6,317 nucleotides of DNA from DASWED01 sp036394995 (GCA_036394995.1 DASWED010000009.1:1-6317), one strand, 5' to 3'. Counted from the first letter of the stretch, positions 1-6,317 are shown. The notes: generated by a model from the letters alone, not told the origin. Made by a program: numbers and translations.

Positions 1-2588
1 GATGACCGCCTCGGGCGTTCGAGGACGCATTCGTCGGGGGACTTGTCGGGTCGGAGGCCCTTATAGCTGGGCGCGCGGAGCTTGCCGGCGCTGGTCATCT
101 CCAGGAACTCCACCTCGCAGACGAGCTCGGGTTCGACGAACCTCGCGCCCTTCGACTTCTTCAGTTCGGGGTCGTCCATCGGGGGACCCTTGCGCTGCAA
201 CGGTTGCAGGCGGGCCATGAGGTCGTCGAGCATCCGGTCCGTGAACCCCGTGCCGACGTGGCCGATCCACAACAGCCTCCCCTCGTCGTACGCGCCCACC
301 AGCAGCGCGCCGAACGAACGCTCCCGGGAACCGGACCCCGGTGTCCACCCGAGGATCACGCAGTCCTGGCGGTTCAGCAGCTTGATCTTCCGCCAGTCGG
401 GCGACCGTCGGCCCGGTCGGTAGACGCTCCCGAGCTTCTTCGCCACCACGCCCTCGAAGCCGTTCGCCCGCGCCGCCTCGGCCAGGGGCGTCCCCTCCCC
501 ATCGACGTAGAACGTGGTCAGCACCCGGTGGCCGGGGACGATGAGCGGCTCCAGCCGGGCCCGGCGCTCCTCGAGCGGCAGGCGAGTGAGGTCCTCGCCA
601 TCCAGCCACAGGATGTCGAACACGTACACCTCCACCGGGATCCGCTTGCGGGCCCGTTCGATGTCCGCCGGGGAGGACAGGTTGATGCGCTGCTGGAGCC
701 GTTCGAACGACGGCCGGCCCTCGTCCATGGCCACGATCTCGCCGTCCAGGACCGCCGACATCTGCGTCACGTACTCGTGGACCGTGGCCAGCTCGGGGTA
801 CTGGGCGGTCTGGTCCCGACCGCTCCGCGACACCAGCCGGGTGGAGTCCATGTCCACCTCGATGAGGGTCCGGACGCCGTCGAGCTTCGGTTCGAACCGC
901 CATCCGGGGTGGTCGAACGGCTGGTAGCCGCCCTCGGCCATCATCGGCGCGAACACGCCACGCGGCGTCACGCCCTCCGGGATGATCTCGGGCTTCGACA
1001 GGAAGACCAGCCAGTCCGTCGACGTCTTCACCAGGTGGAACTCGGCGCCCCGGTACCGCTCGCCGTGCAGGCGGAACGTGATCTTCTTGTCGGTCCACTC
1101 GAGGGCCTCGAACGTACCCACGTCGAAGATCCTGACGGGCCCGGCGCCGTAGTGGCCCTCGGGGATCACGCCCTCGAACGTTCCGTACTCGAGCGGGTGG
1201 TCCTCGACGTGGACCGCGAGGTGCTTCTCGCCCTTCTTCACCGGAAGCCCGCGGGGCACCGCCCAGGAGACGAGCGCCCCGTCGCGCTCCAGGCGGGTGT
1301 CGTAGTGAAGGCGGGTGGCGCGGTGCTTCTGGATCACGAACGAGTCCCCCCGCGCGGGCGTGCCCCGGGACGGGCCGGGCTCGGGCGTGGTATCGAGGTC
1401 GCGCTTGCGGAGGTACTCGCCGAGCTCGGGGTCCTTCGACCGGGCGATGACCTCCTCGCTCGTCGGCTTTCGCTTCGAGGGCCTCCGCGCCGACGACGTC
1501 GCGGACGTCGGCTCCGGCGGTGGGGGCGGATTCGGCACGTGGCTCCGGGCCCGGCCCCGGTCCCGCTGGATCACGCCGGGCAGCGGGGGCGCCTTCGACA
1601 GGTCCACGCCGAGCGTCTTCATGGCCGGCTCGATGTCCTGGGGCTCGTCGAGCACCGGTCGGAACAGGTCGCCGACCCGCTTCAGCCGCCGGAACACGTT
1701 GTCGATCCGGAAGTCCCCGGGCATGACCCCCCGGGCCACCTCCTCCCACTTGAGGGGCGTGGAGACGGTGGCCCCCGGCTCGGGCCGCATCGAGTACGCG
1801 GCGGAGATGTTCGCGCCGCTGCGGTTCATGTTGTGGTCGATGAACACCTTGCCGGTGCGCCGGCGGATCTCCCAGTCCATGGTCACCCGGTCCGGATCGG
1901 CGTGGCGGATCATCACGCCGACCAGCCGGACGAACTCCCGGATCTCGTCGTGGGTGAACCGCGGCTCGACCGGGACGTAGATCTGGGCGCCCGTCGCGCC
2001 ACTGGTCTTGGCGTAGCTCCGGATCCCCAGCGCGTCGAGGGCCGCCTTCACGTGGCGGGCCACCACCAGCACGTCGTCGAACTCGACCTCGAACGGGTCG
2101 AGGTCGAAGAACGCGTAGTCCGGGTATTCGTAGGCGTCGCATCGCGAGTGCAGGGGATGGAACTCGATGCACCCGAGGTTCGCCATGAACAGCAGGCCGG
2201 CCACGTCGTCCACCATGAGGTAGTCGATGCGCTTGGCCCGGCCCCGTTCGTCCTGGCCCTCCACCGGGCACCGGCGCATCCAGTCGGGGGTGTGCGACGG
2301 CGCGGACTTCTCGTAGAAGAAGGACCCGGAGATGCCGTTCGGCATCCGCTTCATGGTCAGGGGCCGCCCCGCCAGGTACGGCAGGATGTACTCGGCGACG
2401 TTGAAGTAGTACGCGACCAGGTCGCCCTTCGTGTACCCCTCGTCCGGCCAGAACACCTTGTTCAGGTTCGAAAGGCGGAGCGTCCGGCCACCCGAGTCCA
2501 TCCACCAGTACTCGCCCCGCTTCTCCGCGGGCAGCGCCTGCGGGAACTTCACGGTGAACGCCGGGCCGGCCGGCGCGCGAGGTGCCAT
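1..2588 (-). CDS. ligD: Multifunctional NHEJ DNA ligase LigD (Pol-PE-Lig), C-terminus cut by window edge
   Basis: ATP-dependent ligase of bacterial non-homologous end joining; it fills, trims and seals double-strand breaks held by Ku. The frame is open from ATG at 2588 to the left edge, 862 codons without a stop. The primase-like polymerase domain (about residues 35-330) has FDLDP (D162, D164), SGATGAQ (196-202) and VFID (D251). A Pro/Ser/Arg-rich linker follows (about 333-414). The 3'-phosphoesterase domain (about 415-540) has H422, H428, D430, R432, H464 and Y468, spaced exactly as H42, H48, D50, R52, H84 and Y88 of Pseudomonas LigD. The nucleotidyltransferase domain has motif I KLDG with catalytic K568, motif III LDGEIV (614-619), IIIa VFDILWLDG (656-664), IV EGVVAK (712-717) and V WRKIKL (732-737). 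An OB fold ends with motif VI-like LRAPSYKGLRPDK (837-849), so only a short tail should be missing. The order matches mycobacterial LigD. The start lies 8 nt after the cfa-like stop, without a clear Shine-Dalgarno, which suggests translational coupling; M30 is an alternative start. Oddity: Q202 stands where a His is usual in the polymerase motif. Confidence 0.96.
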   Translation of the reverse strand, partial: MAPRAPAGPAFTVKFPQALPAEKRGEYWWMDSGGRTLRLSNLNKVFWPDEGYTKGDLVAYYFNVAEYILPYLAGRPLTMKRMPNGISGSFFYEKSAPSHTPDWMRRCPVEGQDERGRAKRIDYLMVDDVAGLLFMANLGCIEFHPLHSRCDAYEYPDYAFFDLDPFEVEFDDVLVVARHVKAALDALGIRSYAKTSGATGAQIYVPVEPRFTHDEIREFVRLVGVMIRHADPDRVTMDWEIRRRTGKVFIDHNMNRSGANISAAYSMRPEPGATVSTPLKWEEVARGVMPGDFRIDNVFRRLKRVGDLFRPVLDEPQDIEPAMKTLGVDLSKAPPLPGVIQRDRGRARSHVPNPPPPPEPTSATSSARRPSKRKPTSEEVIARSKDPELGEYLRKRDLDTTPEPGPSRGTPARGDSFVIQKHRATRLHYDTRLERDGALVSWAVPRGLPVKKGEKHLAVHVEDHPLEYGTFEGVIPEGHYGAGPVRIFDVGTFEALEWTDKKITFRLHGERYRGAEFHLVKTSTDWLVFLSKPEIIPEGVTPRGVFAPMMAEGGYQPFDHPGWRFEPKLDGVRTLIEVDMDSTRLVSRSGRDQTAQYPELATVHEYVTQMSAVLDGEIVAMDEGRPSFERLQQRINLSSPADIERARKRIPVEVYVFDILWLDGEDLTRLPLEERRARLEPLIVPGHRVLTTFYVDGEGTPLAEAARANGFEGVVAKKLGSVYRPGRRSPDWRKIKLLNRQDCVILGWTPGSGSRERSFGALLVGAYDEGRLLWIGHVGTGFTDRMLDDLMARLQPLQRKGPPMDDPELKKSKGARFVEPELVCEVEFLEMTSAGKLRAPSYKGLRPDKSPDECVLERPRRS

Positions 2589-2596
2589 GGATTCGG

Positions 2597-3817
2597 CTAC
2601 CGGCGGACCAGGGCGATCTGAAGGTCGCCGAGCCAGCCGGTGCGGAACCCGGCCTCGCAGTACGCGAGGTAGTAGCGCCACATCCGTCGGAACCGCTCGC
2701 CGAACCCCAGGGCCTCGACCTCCACGGCCGCCGCCTCGAACCGGCGGTGCCACTCGGCCAGCGTGAGGGCGTACGACGGGCCGATCTCCCGGGCGCCGGC
2801 CCACCGGAAGCTCGCCTCCGCGGTGAGCCGCCGGAGCACCGACACGGCCGGCACCCGCCCGCCGGGGAAGATGTAGGCCATCACGAAGTCCTGGTGTCGC
2901 GAATGGTTGTGCCAGTGCCGCTCGGACATCGTGATGGACTGCAGGCCGAACCGGCCTCCGGGCTCCAGGGCCCCGGCCACCGTGTGGAGGAACCCCGGCC
3001 ACTGCCTTTCGTCGATCGACTCGATCATCTCGATCGAGACCGCCCGGTCGAAGCGGCCGTCGATCTCCCGGTAGTCGCGGAGCTGCACGTCCACCCGGTC
3101 GGCCACGCCGGCCCGGCGGGCGGCCTCCCGAGCGTGGGCGGCCTGCTCGCGGGCGATGGTCACGGTGGTGACGTGGCAGCCCAGCTCGCGGGCCAGGTAC
3201 ACGGCGAACGAGCCCCACCCGGTCCCGATCTCCAGCACCCGGTGTCCGAGGTGGAGGTCGGCGGCCTCGGCCAGCAGCCGGTACTTGCGGGCCTGGGCCG
3301 CCTCGAGGGTCTCGTTCGGCGATTCGAACACGGCGCAGGAGTACGTCATCGAGTCGTCCAGCCACAGCGAGTAGAAGTCGTTCCCCAGGTCGTAGTGCTC
3401 GCGCATCGAGGGGACCGCCCCCGCGCGGACGCTCCGGACCCGGTCCCACAGCGAGGCCACCGGCTCGCGGAGGCGGCCGGCGGTCCCGGCCAGCCAGGCG
3501 TCGGCGTTCGCCGCGGCGAGCTCGAGGAACCCGGCCAGGTCCGGCGAGTCCCACCAGCCGTCCATGTAGGACTCGGCCAGGCCCATGGCGCCGGAGCGAA
3601 CCAGCCTCCGGAACAGGCCCTGCCGGTTCAGGACGATCTCGCCGTGCGGCTCCAGGGCGTCCCCCGCGGCGACCCGGCGGGAGCCGTCCGGGAACACCAC
3701 CTCGAGGGTCCCGGTTCGAACCACCGGCGCCAGGACGGACCGCCGCGTGGGTGTCCATGCGTCAGCGGCATCCCGCAGCATGGAGCCGGGGGCGGCTCCG
3801 GTCCGGATCTCCGCCAT
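2597..3817 (-). CDS. Cyclopropane-fatty-acyl-phospholipid synthase family SAM-dependent methyltransferase
   Basis: Predicted to transfer a carbon from S-adenosylmethionine to the double bond of an unsaturated acyl chain on membrane phospholipids. The usual product is a cyclopropane ring; relatives make methyl-branched or methylenated chains. The protein is 406 aa, against 382 for E. coli Cfa. The N-terminal domain carries GLAESYMDGWWD (79-90). The catalytic domain carries HYDLGNDFYSLWLD (141-154), MTYSCAVF with C161, the SAM-binding loop VLEIGTGWGS (194-203), SIEMIESI with E266, YIFPGG (315-320) and Y349. C161, E266, I295 and Y349 match the E. coli residues C139, E239, I268 and Y317. The bicarbonate ligand H266 of E. 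coli is replaced by Q293 (GLQSIT), so the product could be something other than a plain cyclopropane. The ATG at 3817 has AGGA at 3828-3825, 7 nt upstream. It is the first gene of a two-gene unit with ligD. The family is certain; the exact reaction is not. Confidence 0.93.
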   Translation of the reverse strand: MAEIRTGAAPGSMLRDAADAWTPTRRSVLAPVVRTGTLEVVFPDGSRRVAAGDALEPHGEIVLNRQGLFRRLVRSGAMGLAESYMDGWWDSPDLAGFLELAAANADAWLAGTAGRLREPVASLWDRVRSVRAGAVPSMREHYDLGNDFYSLWLDDSMTYSCAVFESPNETLEAAQARKYRLLAEAADLHLGHRVLEIGTGWGSFAVYLARELGCHVTTVTIAREQAAHAREAARRAGVADRVDVQLRDYREIDGRFDRAVSIEMIESIDERQWPGFLHTVAGALEPGGRFGLQSITMSERHWHNHSRHQDFVMAYIFPGGRVPAVSVLRRLTAEASFRWAGAREIGPSYALTLAEWHRRFEAAAVEVEALGFGERFRRMWRYYLAYCEAGFRTGWLGDLQIALVRR

Positions 3818-3869
3818 CTCCCGATCCTGCCACAGCCCGCCGATGTCGTCGCTCCGGGGTATGAATGCG

Positions 3870-3897
3870 CTGGTACGAAGGGCTCAGGACCTACAAT
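3870..3897 (+). promoter_or_regulatory. Candidate ku promoter (-10 TACAAT)
   Basis: TACAAT at 3892-3897 matches the housekeeping -10 consensus TATAAT at five of six positions and stands out in this GC-rich background. The best upstream hexamer at 16-nt spacing is CTGGTA (3870-3875), a weak -35 with three of six matches. Transcription would begin near 3904, giving a leader of about 45 nt that contains the inverted repeat and the ribosome binding site. Because the ATG at 3865 lies upstream of this promoter, the start at 3949 is the better choice for ku. Confidence 0.5.
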
Positions 3898-3905
3898 CGA
3901 AGACT

Positions 3906-3929
3906 CGCCGCCCGGATGAAGGGGCGGCG
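3906..3929 (+). repeat. Perfect 8-bp inverted repeat in the ku leader
   Basis: CGCCGCCC (3906-3913) and GGGCGGCG (3922-3929) are perfect complements around an 8-nt loop. The repeat sits between the candidate start of transcription and the Shine-Dalgarno of ku. It could be an operator for a dimeric regulator or an RNA hairpin in the leader. There is no U-tract after it, so it is not an intrinsic terminator. In sequence this GC-rich, an 8-bp match may also be chance. Confidence 0.4.
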
Positions 3930-3935
3930 CGCGCG

Positions 3936-3941
3936 AAAGGA
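3936..3941 (+). promoter_or_regulatory. Shine-Dalgarno of ku
   Basis: AAAGGA ends 7 nt before the ATG at 3949. This is strong and well placed, and it decides the ku start against the in-frame ATG at 3865 and other upstream in-frame codons. Confidence 0.8.
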
Positions 3942-3948
3942 CAGGAAC

Positions 3949-4770
3949 ATGCCACGGACGATGTGGAAGGGAGCCATCTCCTTCGGGCTGGTGTCGATCC
4001 CTATCCGGGTGTTCCCCGCGACGGAGGAGAAGACCCTCCGGTTCAACCAGCTGCACGACAAGGACGGGGGTCGGATCAAGTACCAGCGGGTGTGCTCGGT
4101 GTGCGGGGAGGAGGTGTCGTTCGAACACATCGTGAAGGGCTACGAGTACGAGAAGGACCGGTACGTGATGCTCAGCGACGAGGACTTCGACGCCGTGCCC
4201 CTGGAGTCCTCCCGGGCCATCGACATCGTGCAGTTCGTGGACCTCGCCGAGATCGACCCCATCTACTACAAGAAGACGTACTACCTGGTCCCCGATGAGA
4301 CCGGCGTGAAGGCCTACACGCTGCTGCGGGAGGCCATGGCCGACTCCTCGAAGGTCGGCATCGCCAAGGTCTCGTTCCGGGACAAGGAGCACCTCGCCGC
4401 GCTGCGGTTCTCAGGCGAGGTGTTCGTCCTGGAGACGATGTACTGGCCGGACGAGATCCGGGAGGCCGAGTTCGAGGAGCTCCAGAAGCCGGTGAAGCTC
4501 CGGCCCCAGGAGGTCCAGATGGCCCAGGCGCTCATCGAGAACCTCACCGAGGACTGGGTGCCCGAGCAGTTCACCGACGAGTACCGGGCCGCGCTCATGG
4601 ACATCGTGGAGAAGAAGGCCGCGGGCGAGGAGATCGTGGTGGCCGAGCCCGAGGCGGAGGCCAAGGTGGTCGACCTCATGGAGGCCCTGAAGGCCAGCGT
4701 GGAGGCGGCGAAGAAGCCGGCGAAGGCGAAGAAGGCGACCGGCGCAGCCCGGAAGCGCAAGGCCGGCTAG
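3949..4770 (+). CDS. ku: Non-homologous end-joining protein Ku
   Basis: Bacterial Ku is a homodimeric ring that threads onto double-strand DNA ends, protects them and recruits LigD through the ligase's polymerase domain. The 273-aa product has the usual bacterial Ku length. It opens with MPRTMWKGAISFGLVSIPI, the hallmark N-terminus of the family. A CxxC pair follows (C49, C52 in RVCSVCGEEV), then the beta-barrel/bridge core with YVMLSDEDFDAVP (72-84), IDPIYYKKTYYL and the DEIRE region. The end is a helical segment followed by a Lys/Ala/Arg-rich tail from about residue 255 (KKPAKAKKATGAARKRKAG). Basic tails of this kind in mycobacterial Ku contact DNA and modulate threading. The ATG at 3949 is preferred because family similarity begins there and AAAGGA lies 7 nt upstream. 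It is divergent from the cfa-like/ligD unit and followed after 24 nt by the DUF2127 gene, probably on the same transcript. Confidence 0.97.
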   Translation: MPRTMWKGAISFGLVSIPIRVFPATEEKTLRFNQLHDKDGGRIKYQRVCSVCGEEVSFEHIVKGYEYEKDRYVMLSDEDFDAVPLESSRAIDIVQFVDLAEIDPIYYKKTYYLVPDETGVKAYTLLREAMADSSKVGIAKVSFRDKEHLAALRFSGEVFVLETMYWPDEIREAEFEELQKPVKLRPQEVQMAQALIENLTEDWVPEQFTDEYRAALMDIVEKKAAGEEIVVAEPEAEAKVVDLMEALKASVEAAKKPAKAKKATGAARKRKAG

Positions 4771-4794
4771 TCCGGATCGGACCGGGGGCGGGTC

Positions 4795-5628
4795 GTGTTC
4801 GGACGCAAGCGCAAGCATCGGACCCACATCGCGGGGTGGCACCCCGAGACGTTCGTGTGCTCGCGGCGGGGCCACGTGGCCCCGGCCGCGCTGGTGGAGC
4901 GGCTGCGCCGAGAGGACGCCGGCCTCGGGGTGGACCTCCCGGACGGGCGGCGGATGGCCCGGTGCACCCGGTGCGACGTCTGGCTCGCCACCACGCCGCC
5001 GGAGAAGCCGCTCCGGGAGACGCTGCCTCCCCTGAAGCAGCTGAAGGTCCCCCGCCGGGGCAAGCCCCTGCGGGAGGCCATCATCATCCGGGTGATCGCC
5101 ATCGACCGGGGCCTGCACTCGATCCTGTTCGGGGCGCTGGCGGCCGTGCTCGTCCTGCTGGAGCTGAACTTCGGGGCCCTCCGCTCAGAGGCCCAGCGGA
5201 TCGTGGACCTGACGAAGGAGACCGGTCAGCAGGCCGGCCGGGGGTTCATCGTCGACGAGCTGGCCAAGCTGCTGAACCTGCACAAGAACACCCTGATCAT
5301 CCTGGCAGGCACCGCCATCGCGTACTGCGTGGTGGAGGGGGTGGAGGCCGTGGGGCTGTGGCGGGAGCGCCGGTGGGCGGAGTACCTGACGGCCATCGCG
5401 ACGGCGGGGTTCCTGCCCTTCGAGATCCATGAGCTGATCGACCGGGTGACGGTCCTGCGCGTGGGGGCGCTCGTGGTGAACGTCGCGGTGCTGGCGTGGC
5501 TGGTGTGGCGCAAGCGCCTGTTCGGCCTGAACGGCGGCCGGAAGGGCCTGGAGGCAGAGCTGGAACAGGTGGACCGCGAGGCCCTGTTCGGCGCGCCGCA
5601 GCGGACCGGCGCCGTCGTCACCCGCTGA
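4795..5628 (+). CDS. DUF2127-family integral membrane protein with N-terminal zinc-ribbon-like segment
   Basis: Function unknown. The 277-aa protein has two parts. The cytosol-like N-terminus (1-90) is basic (FGRKRKHRTH) and carries a possible metal site: C22 and H27 in FVCSRRGHV, then C57 and C60 in RCTRCDVWL. From about residue 95 it follows the DUF2127 pattern. It opens with IRVIAIDRGLHSILFGALAA, with a first membrane helix near 108-125. An amphipathic stretch containing ELAKLLNLHKNTL follows, then a helix near 166-186, EAVGLWRERRWAEYLT (184-199), FLPFEIHELIDR (206-217) and a last helix near 222-238. A charged tail ends the protein. I recall similar Cys-containing N-termini in actinobacterial DUF2127 proteins, so the fusion is probably normal. 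The start is GTG, with only a G-run (4784-4788) as Shine-Dalgarno, 24 nt after ku, so co-expression with ku is likely. The 3' end overlaps the convergent gene by 11 bp. Confidence 0.85.
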   Translation: MFGRKRKHRTHIAGWHPETFVCSRRGHVAPAALVERLRREDAGLGVDLPDGRRMARCTRCDVWLATTPPEKPLRETLPPLKQLKVPRRGKPLREAIIIRVIAIDRGLHSILFGALAAVLVLLELNFGALRSEAQRIVDLTKETGQQAGRGFIVDELAKLLNLHKNTLIILAGTAIAYCVVEGVEAVGLWRERRWAEYLTAIATAGFLPFEIHELIDRVTVLRVGALVVNVAVLAWLVWRKRLFGLNGGRKGLEAELEQVDREALFGAPQRTGAVVTR

Positions 5629-6317
5629 GCGTCTGCGCCCGGGCCGTCGCGAGGTCGAGGAGGCGCGCCAGCTCGTCCTGCGACACGGGCGAGGGGCCGC
5701 CGGGGTTCGTCGGGGCGATGAGGATCATGTCCACGACGCTCGTCCCCGACCGGGCGGCGTAGGTCTCGGACACGGTGAAGGCGGCGTCCCCGATGCCGGG
5801 GAGGTTGCGCACGGCCTGTCCGCCGGATCGCTCCTCCCGCAGGTCGTTGAACGCCTGGATGGACTCCTGTTCGCTCGGCAGGATGCGGGCCGTGACGTCG
5901 ATCCGGCGGCTCCCCGCGTCGTAGCGGCACTCGCCGAACCCCGGCTCCGAGCGGCCCGGCGTCATCGTGGCGCGGCCCCCGAGCGCTCTGCTCACCTCCG
6001 GGATCCGGAGGAGGGCGCAGGCGTCGAGGACCTCGGGCGATGGAGACGCCGACGGTGTGGCCGACACCCGGGGGGGCGGCGATCCGGTGGGCGACGATGT
6101 GGTCGCGGCGTCGCGGACGTCGATCGCGCAGGCATCGCGCGCGACGTCCCGGAGGGCGCTGATCTTGATGACCTGGCCGACGTGGATCACCACCGATCCG
6201 GGCCGGAGCGCGACGAACGTGGCGACGGTTCGGCCCTCCGTGCCCGTGGCCGATGTCTTGGCGGCAGGGATGTCGAGGCGATCGACCCGTGCTCCCTCCT
6301 TGGTCAGGAACGCGACG
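5618..6317 (-). CDS. Hypothetical protein, probably exported; 5' part beyond window
   Basis: I do not recognise a named family with certainty. The frame runs from a TGA at 5620-5618 to the right edge without a stop: 232 complete codons. The GTG at 6193 could be read as a start, but similar-looking coding sequence continues for 41 codons upstream of it (FLTKEGARVDRLDIPAAKTS and on), so the gene most likely begins outside the window. Three parts are visible. The first is the end of one domain, ending ISALRDVARDAC. The second is a Pro/Ser/Thr-rich linker (about residues 66-98 of the visible part) of the kind common in exported actinobacterial proteins. The third is a C-terminal domain beginning DACALLRIPEVSRALGG, with GECRYDAG and a NLPGIGDAAF turn. 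The C-x-LL...EV...LG...C-x-Y pattern resembles the DUF3558-type lipoprotein domain, which is a tentative comparison. It has two cysteines that could pair (C100 and C130 of the visible part). A signal peptide or lipobox would lie outside the window. Confidence 0.7.
   Translation of the reverse strand, partial: VAFLTKEGARVDRLDIPAAKTSATGTEGRTVATFVALRPGSVVIHVGQVIKISALRDVARDACAIDVRDAATTSSPTGSPPPRVSATPSASPSPEVLDACALLRIPEVSRALGGRATMTPGRSEPGFGECRYDAGSRRIDVTARILPSEQESIQAFNDLREERSGGQAVRNLPGIGDAAFTVSETYAARSGTSVVDMILIAPTNPGGPSPVSQDELARLLDLATARAQTLSG

Larger units (their letters stand above)
3818..3948. promoter_or_regulatory. Divergent intergenic control region between cfa-like/ligD and ku
   Basis: This 131-bp gap separates the start codons of the leftward cfa-like gene and the rightward ku gene, so both NHEJ units must start from it unless longer transcripts read in. 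On the plus strand I see a -10-like hexamer, an inverted repeat and a Shine-Dalgarno. On the minus strand there is a clear Shine-Dalgarno (AGGA, 3828-3825) but I found no convincing -10/-35 pair. No actinobacterial LexA-type GAAC-N4-GTTC site was found by eye. Confidence 0.7.

Noticed and set aside
61..2505. An 814-codon open frame on the minus strand in a different phase from LigD
   Set aside because: The translation is low-complexity Arg/Gly/Pro/Ala-rich. The LigD phase starting at 2588 contains every catalytic motif in order.
204..2621. An 805-codon open frame on the plus strand opposite ligD
   Set aside because: It lies antisense to an unmistakable LigD. Its translation is rich in Arg, His, Pro and Val with no recognisable motif, as expected of a shadow frame in GC-rich DNA.
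3713..3722. Perfect 10-bp palindrome GGTTCGAACC, reminiscent of a tRNA T-loop or LexA half-sites
   Set aside because: It lies inside the cfa-like coding sequence, no cloverleaf can be built around it, and the GAAC-N4-GTTC spacing of actinobacterial LexA sites is absent.
2582..3919. A 445-codon plus-strand open frame opposite the cfa-like gene
   Set aside because: Shadow frame: no motif is visible, and the opposite strand carries a full-length Cfa-family protein with conserved catalytic residues.
3865..3948. N-terminal extension of Ku from the ATG at 3865
   Set aside because: It lies upstream of the probable promoter, encodes a non-family basic stretch, and lacks a Shine-Dalgarno. Family similarity and AAAGGA both support 3949.
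3628..4392. A 254-codon minus-strand frame across the intergenic region and ku
   Set aside because: It runs antisense through the start of ku and in another phase of the cfa-like gene. It has no motif and crosses the control region.

Overview
The window is very GC-rich. By eye it is around 70% G+C, with third codon positions almost always G or C. It is densely coding on both strands and reads like a chromosomal segment of an actinomycete-type bacterium. Supporting signs are the GTG start, the LigD domain order polymerase-phosphoesterase-ligase (the order known from mycobacterial LigD), and the DUF2127 protein with a cysteine-containing N-terminus. No mobile element, RNA gene or CRISPR array is visible. 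The genus cannot be named from the sequence; the assignment to Actinomycetota is an inference.

The centre of the window is a bacterial non-homologous end-joining (NHEJ) locus built around one 131-bp divergent intergenic region (3818-3948). Leftward (minus strand) run a cyclopropane-fatty-acid-synthase-family methyltransferase (2597-3817) and, 8 nt after its stop, the NHEJ ligase LigD (start at 2588, running off the left edge of the window). Rightward (plus strand) run the DNA-end-binding protein Ku (3949-4770) and, 24 nt later, a DUF2127 membrane protein (4795-5628). A convergent minus-strand gene for a Pro/Ser-linker protein, probably secreted or lipid-anchored, enters from the right edge. 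Its stop overlaps the end of the DUF2127 gene by 11 bp.

Ku and LigD together make the minimal two-component bacterial NHEJ machine. Ku encircles broken ends and recruits LigD. The LigD polymerase and phosphoesterase domains remodel the ends, and its ligase domain seals them. Divergent placement of ku and the ligD operon around one control region would allow coordinated expression. Each NHEJ gene is paired with a membrane-related gene: a lipid-modifying enzyme with ligD and a multi-pass membrane protein with ku. Whether this reflects a shared stress or stationary-phase programme or just local gene order cannot be decided here.

Two active-site departures are worth checking. In LigD the expected His of the polymerase SGxxGxH motif is Gln202. 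In the Cfa-like enzyme the His corresponding to the E. coli Cfa bicarbonate ligand H266 is Gln293. The ku leader contains a -10-like TACAAT, a perfect 8-bp inverted repeat and a good Shine-Dalgarno sequence. I do not see a wholly new multi-gene system here. The core is a recognisable NHEJ locus with unusual partners.
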